Shown here piece by piece: positions 19,510 to 29,197 of a stretch of DNA of 64,000 nt. Origin of the DNA: Lentimicrobium sp. (lineage in GTDB: Bacteria; Bacteroidota; Bacteroidia; Bacteroidales; Lentimicrobiaceae); contig JAHYJC010000008.1 of NCBI GenBank assembly GCA_019429275.1, forward strand, positions 47,211-111,210, given 5' to 3'. The notes beneath the pieces were generated by a model. The model saw only the letters and a program-made list of their open reading frames with translations, searched no databases and was not told where the DNA came from. Position 1 is the stretch's first letter; each line of letters starts with the position of its first letter. The position numbers and the translations under genes were made by a program.

Positions 19510-21414
19510 ATGGACAATATTACCAACACTAACCAAACGGAAAGGTTATTTCAGGTATTTCCAGGTATTTCGACCAAAGCATGGGAGGCAAGAATACAGG
19601 AAGATCTGAAAGGTGCAGATTATGAAAAAAAACTAATCTGGAAAACAATCGAAGGATTTAACGTAAAGCCTTACTACCGAGCCGAAGATCTGGAAAGCAT
19701 CAAAGCGATGACAGAAAGTCTCCCCGGACAATTCCCCTACATCAGGGGCAATAAAACCGATGGCAACGACTGGAAAATTTGTCAGGACATTGAAACTTCC
19801 GACATTGTGGCCGCCAACCGGATCGCTGCCAATGCTCTCACCCGAGGCGCCAATGCCGTGTCGCTGAACGCAGAAAATGTAAACACTGCCGAAGATCTGA
19901 AAACTCTTTTGGAAGACATTGATGTAACCAAAACTACTTTCAACTTCAACTCTTCGAAATCGTATCCTGAATTTGCAAAGCTTCTGCTTGATGCGCTTGG
20001 CAAGGATGCAGCAGAAACCTGCGGTTCATTTGATTTTGACCCGATCAGCTATCTTTTGCTCAAAGGAAATTTCCATTACTCACAGGAAAAAGATTTGGCT
20101 GAAGCGCTTGAACTTGTAAAAAACGCAAAACCAGGGCTCCCGCATTTCAGGCTGATTACCGTAAACGGACAATATTTCCACAATTCAGGTTCCACGCTTA
20201 CGCAGGAACTTGCTTTTGCGCTGGCTTCTGGCAATGAATATATGGCCTATCTTATTTCGAATGGCGTGGAGGCTGGTTTAGCTGCAAAATCTATTACTTT
20301 TCACTTTGCAGCAGGAAGCAACTATTTTATGGAAATTGCAAAACTGCGTGCTGCCCGTTTGTTGTGGGCAAGAATTGTTGAACAATACAAACCGGAATCA
20401 CAGGAAAGTGCAGCAATGCGCATTCACGTATCAACGGCCAACTGGAACAAAACCATTTACGATCCTTATGTAAATGTGTTGCGCACCACCACCGAAGCCA
20501 TGTCGGCTGCACTGGGTGGCGCTGATATGATTACCGTTCTTCCGTTTGACCTGAACTACAAAGAGCCCGATGAAATTTCGACCCGTATAGCGCGCAACCA
20601 GCAGATAATTCTTAAAGAAGAATCAAGTCTTGATAAAGTAGTTGATCCTGCTGCCGGTTCTTATTATATTGAAAGTCTAACCGCTTCAATGGCAGATGCT
20701 TCATGGCAGATTTTTCTCGAAATTGAAGAAAAAGGAGGAATGATAGAAGCTATAAAAGCCGGATTTATTCAGGATGCAGTTGCAGCCAGTGCCAAAAAGC
20801 AGAATGCTGACATTGCTGCCCGCCACACCACTCTTTTGGGAACCAATCAGCATCCCAATCATCTTGAAAAAATGCTTGAAAAAATCCAGGCCGACGAAGA
20901 ATTTGATGATGAAAACTCTGCTGATCCTACCCCGGTTTACAAAATCATGGAAACCTACCGTGGTGCTGATGCATTTGAAGACCTGAGGCTTGCAACTGAA
21001 ATTTATGAAGCAGAAGAAGGCAAACGCCCACATGTATTTCTGTTTACCATCGGCAATCTGGCCATGCGTAAAGCCAGAGCCGGATTCAGTTCAGGTTTCT
21101 TCGGTTGTGCAGGATACAAAATAACCGACAATGCAGGATTTACATCGGTTGATGAAGGTGTAAAGGCTGCAATTGCGGCCAATGCGGACATTGTGGTGCT
21201 GTGCAGCAGCGACGAAGAGTACGCCGAAATCGCACCCGAAGCAGCCATCGCCCTGAAATCAGCCAATCCTGAAGTTCAGGTGGTTGTTGCAGGATATCCC
21301 AAAGAAATCATCGACACATTAAAAGCTTCGGGAGTAGATGAATTCATTCATGCCAGGGCTAATGTGCTGGATACTTTATATGCATTTCAGCAGAAACTGG
21401 GTGTTATGTTGTAA
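19510..21414 (+). CDS. mutA: Methylmalonyl-CoA mutase small subunit
   Basis: 634 residues, close to the known small subunit. It carries the mutase TIM-barrel phrases ([23 protein letters not shown], split here as the [14 protein letters not shown] core, and DPAAGSYYIESLT) and a C-terminal flavodoxin-like domain. That domain lacks the cobalamin-ligating DxHxxG motif; it has FTIGNLAMRKARAGF instead, as expected for the non-catalytic subunit. With MutB it forms the heterodimer that interconverts succinyl-CoA and methylmalonyl-CoA in propionate formation or use. It lies 115 bases ahead of mutB and shares its promoter at 19410-19438. Confidence 0.95.
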   Translation: MDNITNTNQTERLFQVFPGISTKAWEARIQEDLKGADYEKKLIWKTIEGFNVKPYYRAEDLESIKAMTESLPGQFPYIRGNKTDGNDWKICQDIETSDIVAANRIAANALTRGANAVSLNAENVNTAEDLKTLLEDIDVTKTTFNFNSSKSYPEFAKLLLDALGKDAAETCGSFDFDPISYLLLKGNFHYSQEKDLAEALELVKNAKPGLPHFRLITVNGQYFHNSGSTLTQELAFALASGNEYMAYLISNGVEAGLAAKSITFHFAAGSNYFMEIAKLRAARLLWARIVEQYKPESQESAAMRIHVSTANWNKTIYDPYVNVLRTTTEAMSAALGGADMITVLPFDLNYKEPDEISTRIARNQQIILKEESSLDKVVDPAAGSYYIESLTASMADASWQIFLEIEEKGGMIEAIKAGFIQDAVAASAKKQNADIAARHTTLLGTNQHPNHLEKMLEKIQADEEFDDENSADPTPVYKIMETYRGADAFEDLRLATEIYEAEEGKRPHVFLFTIGNLAMRKARAGFSSGFFGCAGYKITDNAGFTSVDEGVKAAIAANADIVVLCSSDEEYAEIAPEAAIALKSANPEVQVVVAGYPKEIIDTLKASGVDEFIHARANVLDTLYAFQQKLGVML

Positions 21415-21458
21415 TCTTTGAATTATTGAATCCTGCCACAGCCATAAGGCTATAATTT

Positions 21459-21523
21459 GTCACCCTGTGCGGAGTCGAATGGGTTGAATTTTTGAATCTT
21501 TGAATCTTTGAATCTTTGAATTA
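21459..21523. repeat. Repeat-rich insert between mutA and mutB
   Basis: The 115-base gap holds CACCCTGTGCGGAGTCGAAT (from 21460), resembling a widespread intergenic repeat of the CACCCTGAGCGGAGTCGAAGGGTG type, followed by about four copies of a TTTGAATCT 9-mer (21485-21523) that run up to the mutB start. It contains no gene. It may affect coupling of the two subunits. Confidence 0.7.
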
Positions 21524-21529
21524 AAAAAT

Positions 21530-23665
21530 ATGCGTCCTGATTTTAAAAATATAAAAATAAGGTCAATCGGAATGAGTGATCCTGCCTCCCTGCCAAAGGG
21601 TTGCAACTGGATTACCACCGAGCAGATCCCTGTGAAGCCCGTTTTTACGGTTGCTGATCTTGATAAAATGGAGCATCTGAACTATGCTGCAGGCATTGCT
21701 CCGTATCTCCGCGGCCCATACAGTACCATGTACGTAATGAAACCCTGGACCATACGTCAGTATGCCGGGTTCTCAACCGCTGAGGAGTCCAACGCGTTTT
21801 ACCGCAGGAATCTTGCAGCCGGCCAGATGGGCCTTTCTGTTGCTTTCGATCTTGCCACCCATCGCGGATACGACTCAGACCATGAGCGCGTGGTTGGCGA
21901 TGTGGGGAAAGCCGGTGTTGCCATCGACTCAATCCTTGACATGAAGATTTTGTTCGATCAGATTCCTCTTGATAAAATGTCGGTTTCAATGACCATGAAT
22001 GGTGCAGTACTTCCTGTGCTTGCCTTCTATATTGTTGCCGCCGAAGAGCAGGGCGTTTCGATGGAAAAGCTTAGTGGAACCATTCAAAACGACATCCTGA
22101 AAGAATTTATGGTCCGCAATACCTATATTTATCCACCTAAGCCTTCCATGAAAATCATTGCAGATATTTTTGAATTTACTTCAAAGAACATGAAGAAATT
22201 CAATTCCATCTCCATCAGCGGGTATCACATGCAGGAAGCCGGTGCTACTGCTGATATTGAACTGGCATATACCCTGGCCGATGGTCTGGAGTATCTCCGC
22301 ACCGGAATTCAGGCTGGCATTCCTGTTGATGCTTTTGCACCGCGCTTGTCCTTCTTCTGGGGCATTGGCATGAATCATTTTATGGAAATTGCCAAAATGC
22401 GCGCTGCCAGGCTTCTATGGGCAAAAATTGTAAAACAGTTCAACCCGCAGAATGTAAAGTCTATGGCATTGCGCACCCACTCCCAAACATCGGGATGGAG
22501 TCTTACTGAGCAGGATCCTTTCAATAATATAGCACGTACTGCCGTTGAAGCGCTGGCAGCAGCTTTGGGACACACCCAGAGTCTGCATACCAATGCACTC
22601 GACGAAGCCATTGCTTTGCCTACCGACTTTTCAGCACGGATTGCCCGCAACACTCAGATTTATCTTCAGGAAGAAACCAACATTTGTAAAGTGGTTGATC
22701 CATGGGGCGGGTCTTATTATGTTGAATTCCTTACAAATGAGATCGCCCATAAAGCCTGGGAACTGATTGAGGAGGTTGAACAACTGGGAGGCATGTCAAA
22801 AGCTATAGAAACCGGAATTCCAAAAATGCGCATTGAGGAAGCCGCCGCCCGTAAACAGGCCCGCATCGATTCAGGTCGCGACACCATAGTTGGTATTAAT
22901 AAATACCGCCTTGAAAAAGAAGACCCGATTGATACCCTCGAAGTTGATAATACCGCAGTGCGTGAAGCCCAGTTGAAACGGCTTGCGACCCTTCGTGCAA
23001 ACCGCAACAACGAGGAAGTTCAGCTTGCACTTGATGCACTTACCCGTTCGGCCGAAACCGGGGAAGGCAACCTGCTGGCCCTTGCCATTGATGCTGCACG
23101 GAAACGTGCCTCCTTGGGAGAAATTTCAATTGCCCTTGAAAAAATATATGGAAGATACAAAGCCGTGATACGTTCAATATCTGGAGTTTACTCATCTGAG
23201 TCAGGTAGTGATGATAGCTTTAAAAAAGCTTGTGAACTTGCCGATAAATTCGCCGAAATTGAAGGCCGTCGCCCACGCATAATGATTGCAAAAATGGGAC
23301 AGGATGGACATGACCGCGGAGCCAAGGTTGTAGCAACCGGCTATGCCGATATAGGATTTGATGTTGATATCGGACCCTTGTTCCAGACACCGGCAGAAGC
23401 AGCACGACAGGCTGTTGAAAATGACGTTCATTTGCTGGGAGTTTCAAGTCTTGCTGCAGGCCACAAAACCCTGGTCCCTCAGGTAATTGAAGAACTGAAA
23501 AAACTCGGCCGTGAGGATATCATGGTAATTGTTGGAGGAGTCATTCCTGCCCAGGATTATGATTTCCTTTACAAAGCCGGAGCTCTGGCAATCTTTGGCC
23601 CGGGAACAGTAATTCCTGATGCAGCAATAAAAATTCTTGAAATTCTCATTGCTGCGAGAAAATAA
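21530..23665 (+). CDS. mutB: Methylmalonyl-CoA mutase large (catalytic) subunit
   Basis: 711 residues, full length. The N-terminal TIM barrel has [29 protein letters not shown] and [20 protein letters not shown], residues that line the CoA tunnel. The C-terminal B12-binding domain (about 580-711) has the ligand motif DGHDRGAKV (DxHxxG; His donates the lower axial ligand) and the later GVSSLAAGH and VGGVIPAQD. It works with MutA in the cytoplasm and needs adenosylcobalamin. No MeaB/ArgK-type chaperone gene follows; the next frame is a pseudogene. Confidence 0.97.
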   Translation: MRPDFKNIKIRSIGMSDPASLPKGCNWITTEQIPVKPVFTVADLDKMEHLNYAAGIAPYLRGPYSTMYVMKPWTIRQYAGFSTAEESNAFYRRNLAAGQMGLSVAFDLATHRGYDSDHERVVGDVGKAGVAIDSILDMKILFDQIPLDKMSVSMTMNGAVLPVLAFYIVAAEEQGVSMEKLSGTIQNDILKEFMVRNTYIYPPKPSMKIIADIFEFTSKNMKKFNSISISGYHMQEAGATADIELAYTLADGLEYLRTGIQAGIPVDAFAPRLSFFWGIGMNHFMEIAKMRAARLLWAKIVKQFNPQNVKSMALRTHSQTSGWSLTEQDPFNNIARTAVEALAAALGHTQSLHTNALDEAIALPTDFSARIARNTQIYLQEETNICKVVDPWGGSYYVEFLTNEIAHKAWELIEEVEQLGGMSKAIETGIPKMRIEEAAARKQARIDSGRDTIVGINKYRLEKEDPIDTLEVDNTAVREAQLKRLATLRANRNNEEVQLALDALTRSAETGEGNLLALAIDAARKRASLGEISIALEKIYGRYKAVIRSISGVYSSESGSDDSFKKACELADKFAEIEGRRPRIMIAKMGQDGHDRGAKVVATGYADIGFDVDIGPLFQTPAEAARQAVENDVHLLGVSSLAAGHKTLVPQVIEELKKLGREDIMVIVGGVIPAQDYDFLYKAGALAIFGPGTVIPDAAIKILEILIAARK

Positions 23666-23696
23666 TTCCTGTTAATAGTCATTTTTAACTCATGAT

Positions 23697-23726
23697 CAGG
23701 GAAGATTCTGTTAAAAATCTTCCCTG
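23697..23726 (+). terminator. Hairpin after mutB, probable terminator
   Basis: An 11-bp perfect stem (CAGGGAAGATT/AATCTTCCCTG, arms 23697-23707 and 23716-23726) lies 31 bases after the mutB stop. No clear T tract follows, so termination is likely rather than certain. Confidence 0.55.
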
Positions 23727-23727
23727 A

Positions 23728-24132
23728 AATCCAGTTAAGAAATTTGAATTTTTCGAATTTGAGCAAGGCCAGACAAAGCATACCTTCGATCTGAATTTTG
23801 AATACAGTCAGCCGGATAAGCATCCTTTTGAATTACTCGTGGCCACTATGGTTTATGGCGATGACCTGAATCCGGAATCCGGGAAAAATTACCTTTCAAC
23901 TTACATCGAGCCGGGAATCAGGTTCACCCCTTTTAATACCGACATTAAACTTATGGCTGGTTTTACCCCTGTTCGCAGTTATTATGCCGATAAATCAGCA
24001 TTTGTGAATACCGGAATTTCAGCCAGCCGCAATATCCGGATTTACCGCAAAATAAGCATTCCCCTTACGCTAAAAGCCATGTATAATCCTTATGCTGATG
24101 CTTTTGACTTTGCCATAGGGCTGAATTTTTAA
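23728..24132 (+). pseudogene. C-terminal remnant of an outer-membrane or surface protein
   Basis: The frame is open from just after a stop at 23725-23727 but lacks an early ATG; the first is at 23839. The codons before it still read as protein (FEQGQTKHTFDLNFEYSQP), continuous with the rest. The sequence alternates polar and aromatic residues (YIEPGIRFTPFNTDIKLMAGFTP), has membrane-strand character, and ends FDFAIGLNF with a terminal Phe like a beta-barrel end. I read it as the decapitated 3' end of a barrel protein gene, lying between mutB and purL. The family is not identified. A short real gene starting at 23839 is possible but would lack a signal peptide. Confidence 0.6.
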
Positions 24133-24320
24133 GCTTCTTCAGAATTAACACTTGCCACCAAGGCACAAATGCACAAAAACCCACCAACTTAATTTTTAAA
24201 TTTAGTGCGATTTGGTGTTTCCACCGGTTGTCGGACAGGTTAGAGATTTGGTGGCATGAAATGTTAATAATCCGTGTATAAAAACCGGCACTTCATTTCC
24301 GGCCTTACCATTCCTTTTAC

Positions 24321-24328
24321 TAACTTTG
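24321..24328 (+). promoter_or_regulatory. Candidate -7 element for purL
   Basis: TAACTTTG fits TAnnTTTG and lies 22 bases before the purL ATG (24351). No clear -33 TTTG was found. The short leader leaves little room for a PurR site or riboswitch. The stretch 24133-24320 holds no gene that I can see. Confidence 0.5.
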
Positions 24329-24350
24329 CCGCAACATAAAAATCAAAGTG

Positions 24351-27300
24351 ATGATCCGATTTTTCAAGGGAAGAAGCATATACGCAGTAAGCAGCGGGCA
24401 AGGGCTGACAAACAGTGACATACAGAAACTCAGCTGGTTGTTCGGTGGCGCCGAATGTCTTGAAGCCCGGTCTGCATCGGGCTTTTTTATTGGCCCCCGC
24501 CGCGAAATGATCACACCCTGGAGTACCAATGCAGTTGAAATTTCACAGAATATGGGCATCAGAGGCGTTGTGAGGATTGAAGAATTCAGGGAAGCTTCAG
24601 GTTCTGAAGTTTTATTCGACTCAATGTTACAAAACCTTTACAAAGGTCTTGATCAGGATATTTTTATAATCGAGCATGAGCCGGAACCCATCATTAATAT
24701 AGATGATATTTCAGCCTATAACCATCAGGAAGGCCTCGCGCTATCTGAAGATGAAATCGTTTATCTGGAAGAACTCAGCCACAAACTGGGCCGCCAGTTA
24801 ACCGACAGCGAAGTCTTTGGTTTTTCACAGGTGAATTCTGAACATTGCCGCCACAAAATCTTTAACGGTACCTTTATCATTGATGGAAAAGAAGAGGAGG
24901 AAACCCTCTTCTCGATGATAAGAAAAACCTCAAAAGCTCATCCGAATTTTATCGTGTCAGCCTACAAAGACAATGTTGCTTTTATTGGCGGACCGGTAAT
25001 CAGGCAATTTGCGCCAACCCGGCAGGATGTGCCAGATTTCTTCTCTGTAAGAGATATAGAATCGGTAATTTCGTTGAAAGCAGAAACCCATAATTTCCCG
25101 ACTACCGTCGAACCTTTTAACGGAGCAGCCACAGGAAGCGGCGGTGAAATCCGTGACCGCATGGCAGGAGGCAAAGGCTCGATGCCAATAGCAGGTACAG
25201 CCGTTTACATGACTTCATATCCCAGAAACTGTGATTCACACACCTGGAAATCGGCAGTGCCAGCCCGCAAATGGCTCTACCAAACCCCCGAAGAACTGCT
25301 GATTAAAGCTTCGAACGGAGCAAGCGATTTTGGCAATAAATTCGGGCAACCGCTCATCTGCGGAAGCCTGCTCACCTTTGAACACAAAGAAAATGAGAAA
25401 ATCTACGGGTACGACAAAGTTATAATGCTTGCCGGCGGAGTAGGATATGCATATAAAAGTGATAGTTTGAAGGACGAACCCTTGCCCGGCGATAAAGTGG
25501 TGGTAATGGGTGGCGACAACTACCGCATCGGCATGGGTGGTGGCGCTGTTTCGTCGGTAGCAACCGGACAGTTCAGCAATTCAATTGAGCTGAACGCAGT
25601 GCAGCGCTCAAATCCCGAAATGCAGAAAAGGGTTTACAACGCCGTGAGGGCAATGGCTGAAATGGAGAAAAATCCGATTGTTTCCATTCACGACCATGGT
25701 GCCGGCGGCCATCTGAATTCATTGTCGGAGCTTGTTGAAGTTACCGGCGGAAGAATCGATATAGATAAACTTCCGGTGGGAGACCCTACCCTATCGGAGC
25801 GCGAAATTATCGGCAACGAATCGCAGGAACGCATGGGTCTGATCATGCATCCGCAGGACATTGAACTTCTTGAAAGAGTCGCAGAACGCGAACGTGCACC
25901 CATGTTTGTTGCAGGAGAAGCCACCAACGATCAACACCTTACGTTCATCAACAATAAAACAGGCAAAAAGCCAATTGATCTCCACCTGATGGATATGTTC
26001 GGCAAACCGCCACGCACCATCATGTATGACAGCACGCTTATCAATAATCTTAAACCACTCAAATACAAGGCAGCAAATATCCGTCAATATATTGAGCAGG
26101 TACTTCAGCTTGAAGGCGTTGCCTGCAAGGATTGGCTCACCAACAAAGTTGACCGCTCGGTAACCGGCCGCGTTGCACTTCAGCAAACAGCAGGTCCGGT
26201 GCAGCTTCCACTAAACAATGCTGGTGTGGTTGCCCTTGATTATTCAGGAAACAAAGGCATAGCAACTTCGATAGGCCACGCACCGGCTGCAGGATTAGTT
26301 GATCCGGAGGCAGGATCGGTTTTATCAATTGCCGAAGCCCTCACAAATATCGTGTGGGCGCCACTCACTTACGGAATCAAAGGAATTTCGCTGAGCGCAA
26401 ACTGGATGTGGCCTTGCCGCAACCCCGGAGAAGATGCACGTCTGTTCAGCGCGGTGAAAGCTGCCAGTGATTTTGCCATTGCTTTGGGAATCAACATCCC
26501 TACAGGAAAAGACTCCCTTTCAATGACGCAGAAATATCCTGATGGCGAAAAAGTTTATTCGCCGGGAACGGTAATTATTTCTGCTGTGGGTGAAGTTAGC
26601 GACATCCGCAAAACCATTCGCCCGGTAATTCAGCCTGAGTTTACTTCAACACTGGTGTATCTTGATTTTTCTGCATCTCCGCTAAAAACCGGAGGAAGCA
26701 GTCTGGCGCAGTCACTCAACAGCCTTGGCGATGAAGCCCCCACAGTTGCTGATTCTCAATATTTTATCAAAGCTTTTGAAGCAGTTCAGGCATTGATTAA
26801 CCGTGAAGTAGTAATTGCGGGTCACGACATTTCATCGGGTGGGCTGGTCACTACTTTGCTCGAAATGCTATTCGCACAGCCAGGAATCGGACTTGATGCC
26901 GACCTCAGCGGCTTCGGCGAAAGCGATATCGTGAAATTACTTTTCAGCGAAAATCCGGGCGTGGTGCTTCAGGTGAACGACATCGATTTTACAACTGTTT
27001 TCCTGCACGAAGCAGGATTGAATTATCAGATACTTGGCAAACCTTCGTTCAGGAGATTCCTGACATTGCGTTACAACGAAGGCAATATTGAACTGGATGT
27101 TGATCAATTAAGAAAGCTTTGGTTTAAAACTTCTTATCTGCTTGACAGAAAGCAAAGCGGCGATGATCTTGCCCGTGAACGCTATCACAACTTCAGCAAA
27201 CAACCATTATCTTATGATTTTGGTGAAGATTTTTCAGGCGCTGCATCGGCTTTTGGCATCGACATAAACCGAAGTACACCCACCGGAATCAAAGCAGCCA

Positions 27301-28037
27301 TCATCCGCGAAAAAGGGGTAAACGGTGACCGTGAAATGGCGTGGTCGCTATATCTGGCCGGGTTTGATGTGAAGGATGTTCACATGACAGATATTATTTC
27401 CGGCCGCGAAACTCTCGAAGATGTTAATATGATTGTTTTTGTGGGAGGATTCAGTAACTCTGATGTTTTGGGTTCAGCCAAAGGATGGGCAGGCGCTTTC
27501 CTGTATAATCCTGAAGCAAAAGCAGCCCTGGATAATTTCTATGCCCGGCCCAACACACTCAGCCTGGGCGTCTGCAATGGCTGTCAGCTAATGGTTGAGT
27601 TGGGTCTGATAAATACAAACCACACCCCAAGGCCAGAAATGCTGCATAACAAGTCTGGAAAATTTGAATCAGCATTTGTGAATGTTGACATACTTGAAAA
27701 CAATTCAGTTATGCTCGGAAGTATGGCCGGTAAGCGTTTGGGAATTTGGATTGCGCACGGTGAAGGGCAGTTTAGCCTGCCTTTACCTGAAAACCAGTAC
27801 AATATCCCGATGAAATTCAGCTATGCAGCGTATCCCGGAAATCCAAACGGATCAGACTATGATGCAGCCGCAATGGTTTCGGAAGATGGCCGCCACCTGG
27901 CAATGATGCCTCATCTTGAGCGATCGGTTTATCCCTGGAACTGGGCGTATTATCCTTCAGGCAGATCGGGCGATGAAGTATCTCCATGGATAGAAGCCTT
28001 TGTGAATGCAAGGGAGTGGGTATTTGCACTGAGTTAA
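24351..28037 (+). CDS. purL: Phosphoribosylformylglycinamidine synthase (large, single-chain type)
   Basis: 1228 residues from the ATG at 24351; a GTG directly before it (24348) is also possible. PurL converts FGAR, glutamine and ATP to FGAM in purine synthesis. The N-terminal linker region leads to FSQVNSEHCRHKIFNG (about 160-175), the ATP-site phrase KAETHNFPT and GAATGSGGEIRDRMAGG, then the second AIRS-like half (GKDSLSM, GHDISSGGL). The C-terminal glutaminase domain has the Cys nucleophile in GVCNGCQLM and a His/Glu pair in MPHLERSVYPW. This is the fused gamma-proteobacterial/Bacteroidota form, so no separate purQ/purS is needed. Confidence 0.97.
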   Translation: MIRFFKGRSIYAVSSGQGLTNSDIQKLSWLFGGAECLEARSASGFFIGPRREMITPWSTNAVEISQNMGIRGVVRIEEFREASGSEVLFDSMLQNLYKGLDQDIFIIEHEPEPIINIDDISAYNHQEGLALSEDEIVYLEELSHKLGRQLTDSEVFGFSQVNSEHCRHKIFNGTFIIDGKEEEETLFSMIRKTSKAHPNFIVSAYKDNVAFIGGPVIRQFAPTRQDVPDFFSVRDIESVISLKAETHNFPTTVEPFNGAATGSGGEIRDRMAGGKGSMPIAGTAVYMTSYPRNCDSHTWKSAVPARKWLYQTPEELLIKASNGASDFGNKFGQPLICGSLLTFEHKENEKIYGYDKVIMLAGGVGYAYKSDSLKDEPLPGDKVVVMGGDNYRIGMGGGAVSSVATGQFSNSIELNAVQRSNPEMQKRVYNAVRAMAEMEKNPIVSIHDHGAGGHLNSLSELVEVTGGRIDIDKLPVGDPTLSEREIIGNESQERMGLIMHPQDIELLERVAERERAPMFVAGEATNDQHLTFINNKTGKKPIDLHLMDMFGKPPRTIMYDSTLINNLKPLKYKAANIRQYIEQVLQLEGVACKDWLTNKVDRSVTGRVALQQTAGPVQLPLNNAGVVALDYSGNKGIATSIGHAPAAGLVDPEAGSVLSIAEALTNIVWAPLTYGIKGISLSANWMWPCRNPGEDARLFSAVKAASDFAIALGINIPTGKDSLSMTQKYPDGEKVYSPGTVIISAVGEVSDIRKTIRPVIQPEFTSTLVYLDFSASPLKTGGSSLAQSLNSLGDEAPTVADSQYFIKAFEAVQALINREVVIAGHDISSGGLVTTLLEMLFAQPGIGLDADLSGFGESDIVKLLFSENPGVVLQVNDIDFTTVFLHEAGLNYQILGKPSFRRFLTLRYNEGNIELDVDQLRKLWFKTSYLLDRKQSGDDLARERYHNFSKQPLSYDFGEDFSGAASAFGIDINRSTPTGIKAAIIREKGVNGDREMAWSLYLAGFDVKDVHMTDIISGRETLEDVNMIVFVGGFSNSDVLGSAKGWAGAFLYNPEAKAALDNFYARPNTLSLGVCNGCQLMVELGLINTNHTPRPEMLHNKSGKFESAFVNVDILENNSVMLGSMAGKRLGIWIAHGEGQFSLPLPENQYNIPMKFSYAAYPGNPNGSDYDAAAMVSEDGRHLAMMPHLERSVYPWNWAYYPSGRSGDEVSPWIEAFVNAREWVFALS

Positions 28038-28390
28038 TCTTTGCTTTTTATAAAGAAATTCCAAAACTGGTTATACAGGCATTGCCATTTTATTAATCCT
28101 GTAAAGTTTTCGGGTTAACCAAATCGATATTTATAGAATTTCTTTCTGTAAAAATGAGCATTTTCTCCTGACACAACTCTGACAAAACTGAAGCAGGTGT
28201 AACCTATCAGGCTATAAAAAATTGAGAAACTTACAAGGCCTATCCTATTCAATGCTCTCATCTCAAAATAAATTATATCCAACAATTTGCATATTACTTT
28301 TTAATCGCATATTTTTACCCATCAATGAAACTGGAGTCGCGTTAAGTTATGGACAAAGTTCATTTGTTTAACCTTATCTTATACAACAGA
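28038..28390. other. Intergenic region between purL and the SDR gene
   Basis: About 350 bases, AT-rich, without a convincing hairpin, repeat, RNA gene or clear promoter. A frame extension of the SDR gene covers its last 42 bases (from 28349). Confidence 0.4.
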
Positions 28391-29152
28391 ATGGGTAAAA
28401 CAGTTTTTATTACAGGCGCCAGCAGTGGCATTGGTAAGGCTACTGCGTATAAATTTGCCGAAAACGGAAACACCCTCATTATTACGGGAAGAAGAGTTGA
28501 AAAACTAAATGAACTGGCCAGTGAACTTCAGAAAAAATCAGTTGCAGAGGTAATTGTTCTTGCTTTTGACATTCGAAACAGGAATGAAATTGCAAATGCG
28601 GTGAACCTGCTGACCGATCAACACAAAGCACCCGATATCCTTATCAACAATGCAGGGCTCGCCCTGGGACTTGAGCCGGTTAATACCGGAAACCAGGATG
28701 ATTGGGAAACCATGATCGACACAAATATCAAAGGCCTGCTTAACGTTACCAGGGCTTTGATTCCATTTATGATTGAGAAAAAATCAGGTCATATCCTGAA
28801 TATAGGTTCAATTGCGGGAAGAGAAGTTTATTTGAACGGAAATGTTTATTGCGCTACCAAAGCTGCGGTTGACAGCATTTCCAAAGCCATGAGAATTGAC
28901 CTATTGCCGCATGGCATAAAAGTAACACAGATAGCTCCTGGAGCAGTAGAAACTGAGTTTTCGAAGGTAAGGTTTGGCGGTGATGAGGAAAGAGCCAGCG
29001 CAATTTACAATGGATTTGCACCTCTTCGGCCTGAAGATGTTGCAGAAGTAATTCATTACGCAACAACTTTACCTTCACATGTGAACATCAACGATCTTTT
29101 ACTAATGCCCGCATCACAGGCTTCAGCTACAATAATTCAGCGTAAAAGCTGA
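28391..29152 (+). CDS. Short-chain dehydrogenase/reductase (YdfG-like)
   Basis: 253 residues from the ATG at 28391, which places the cofactor motif TGASSGIG at residues 8-15 as in most classical SDRs. The frame can be extended 14 codons to 28349, which looks non-native. The catalytic set is complete: NNAGLALG, Ser in NIGSIAGRE, and YCATK with Tyr and Lys. The C-terminus is like YdfG/serine-3-dehydrogenase-type reductases (GAVETEFSKVRFGGD). It should reduce a 3-hydroxy acid or similar substrate with NADP(H). It precedes three acyl-CoA synthetase genes by 45 bases and may be in their operon. Confidence 0.92.
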   Translation: MGKTVFITGASSGIGKATAYKFAENGNTLIITGRRVEKLNELASELQKKSVAEVIVLAFDIRNRNEIANAVNLLTDQHKAPDILINNAGLALGLEPVNTGNQDDWETMIDTNIKGLLNVTRALIPFMIEKKSGHILNIGSIAGREVYLNGNVYCATKAAVDSISKAMRIDLLPHGIKVTQIAPGAVETEFSKVRFGGDEERASAIYNGFAPLRPEDVAEVIHYATTLPSHVNINDLLLMPASQASATIIQRKS

Positions 29153-29197
29153 AAAATACTCCTGAAATTTATTCATCAATAACCTAAGGATACTCCT

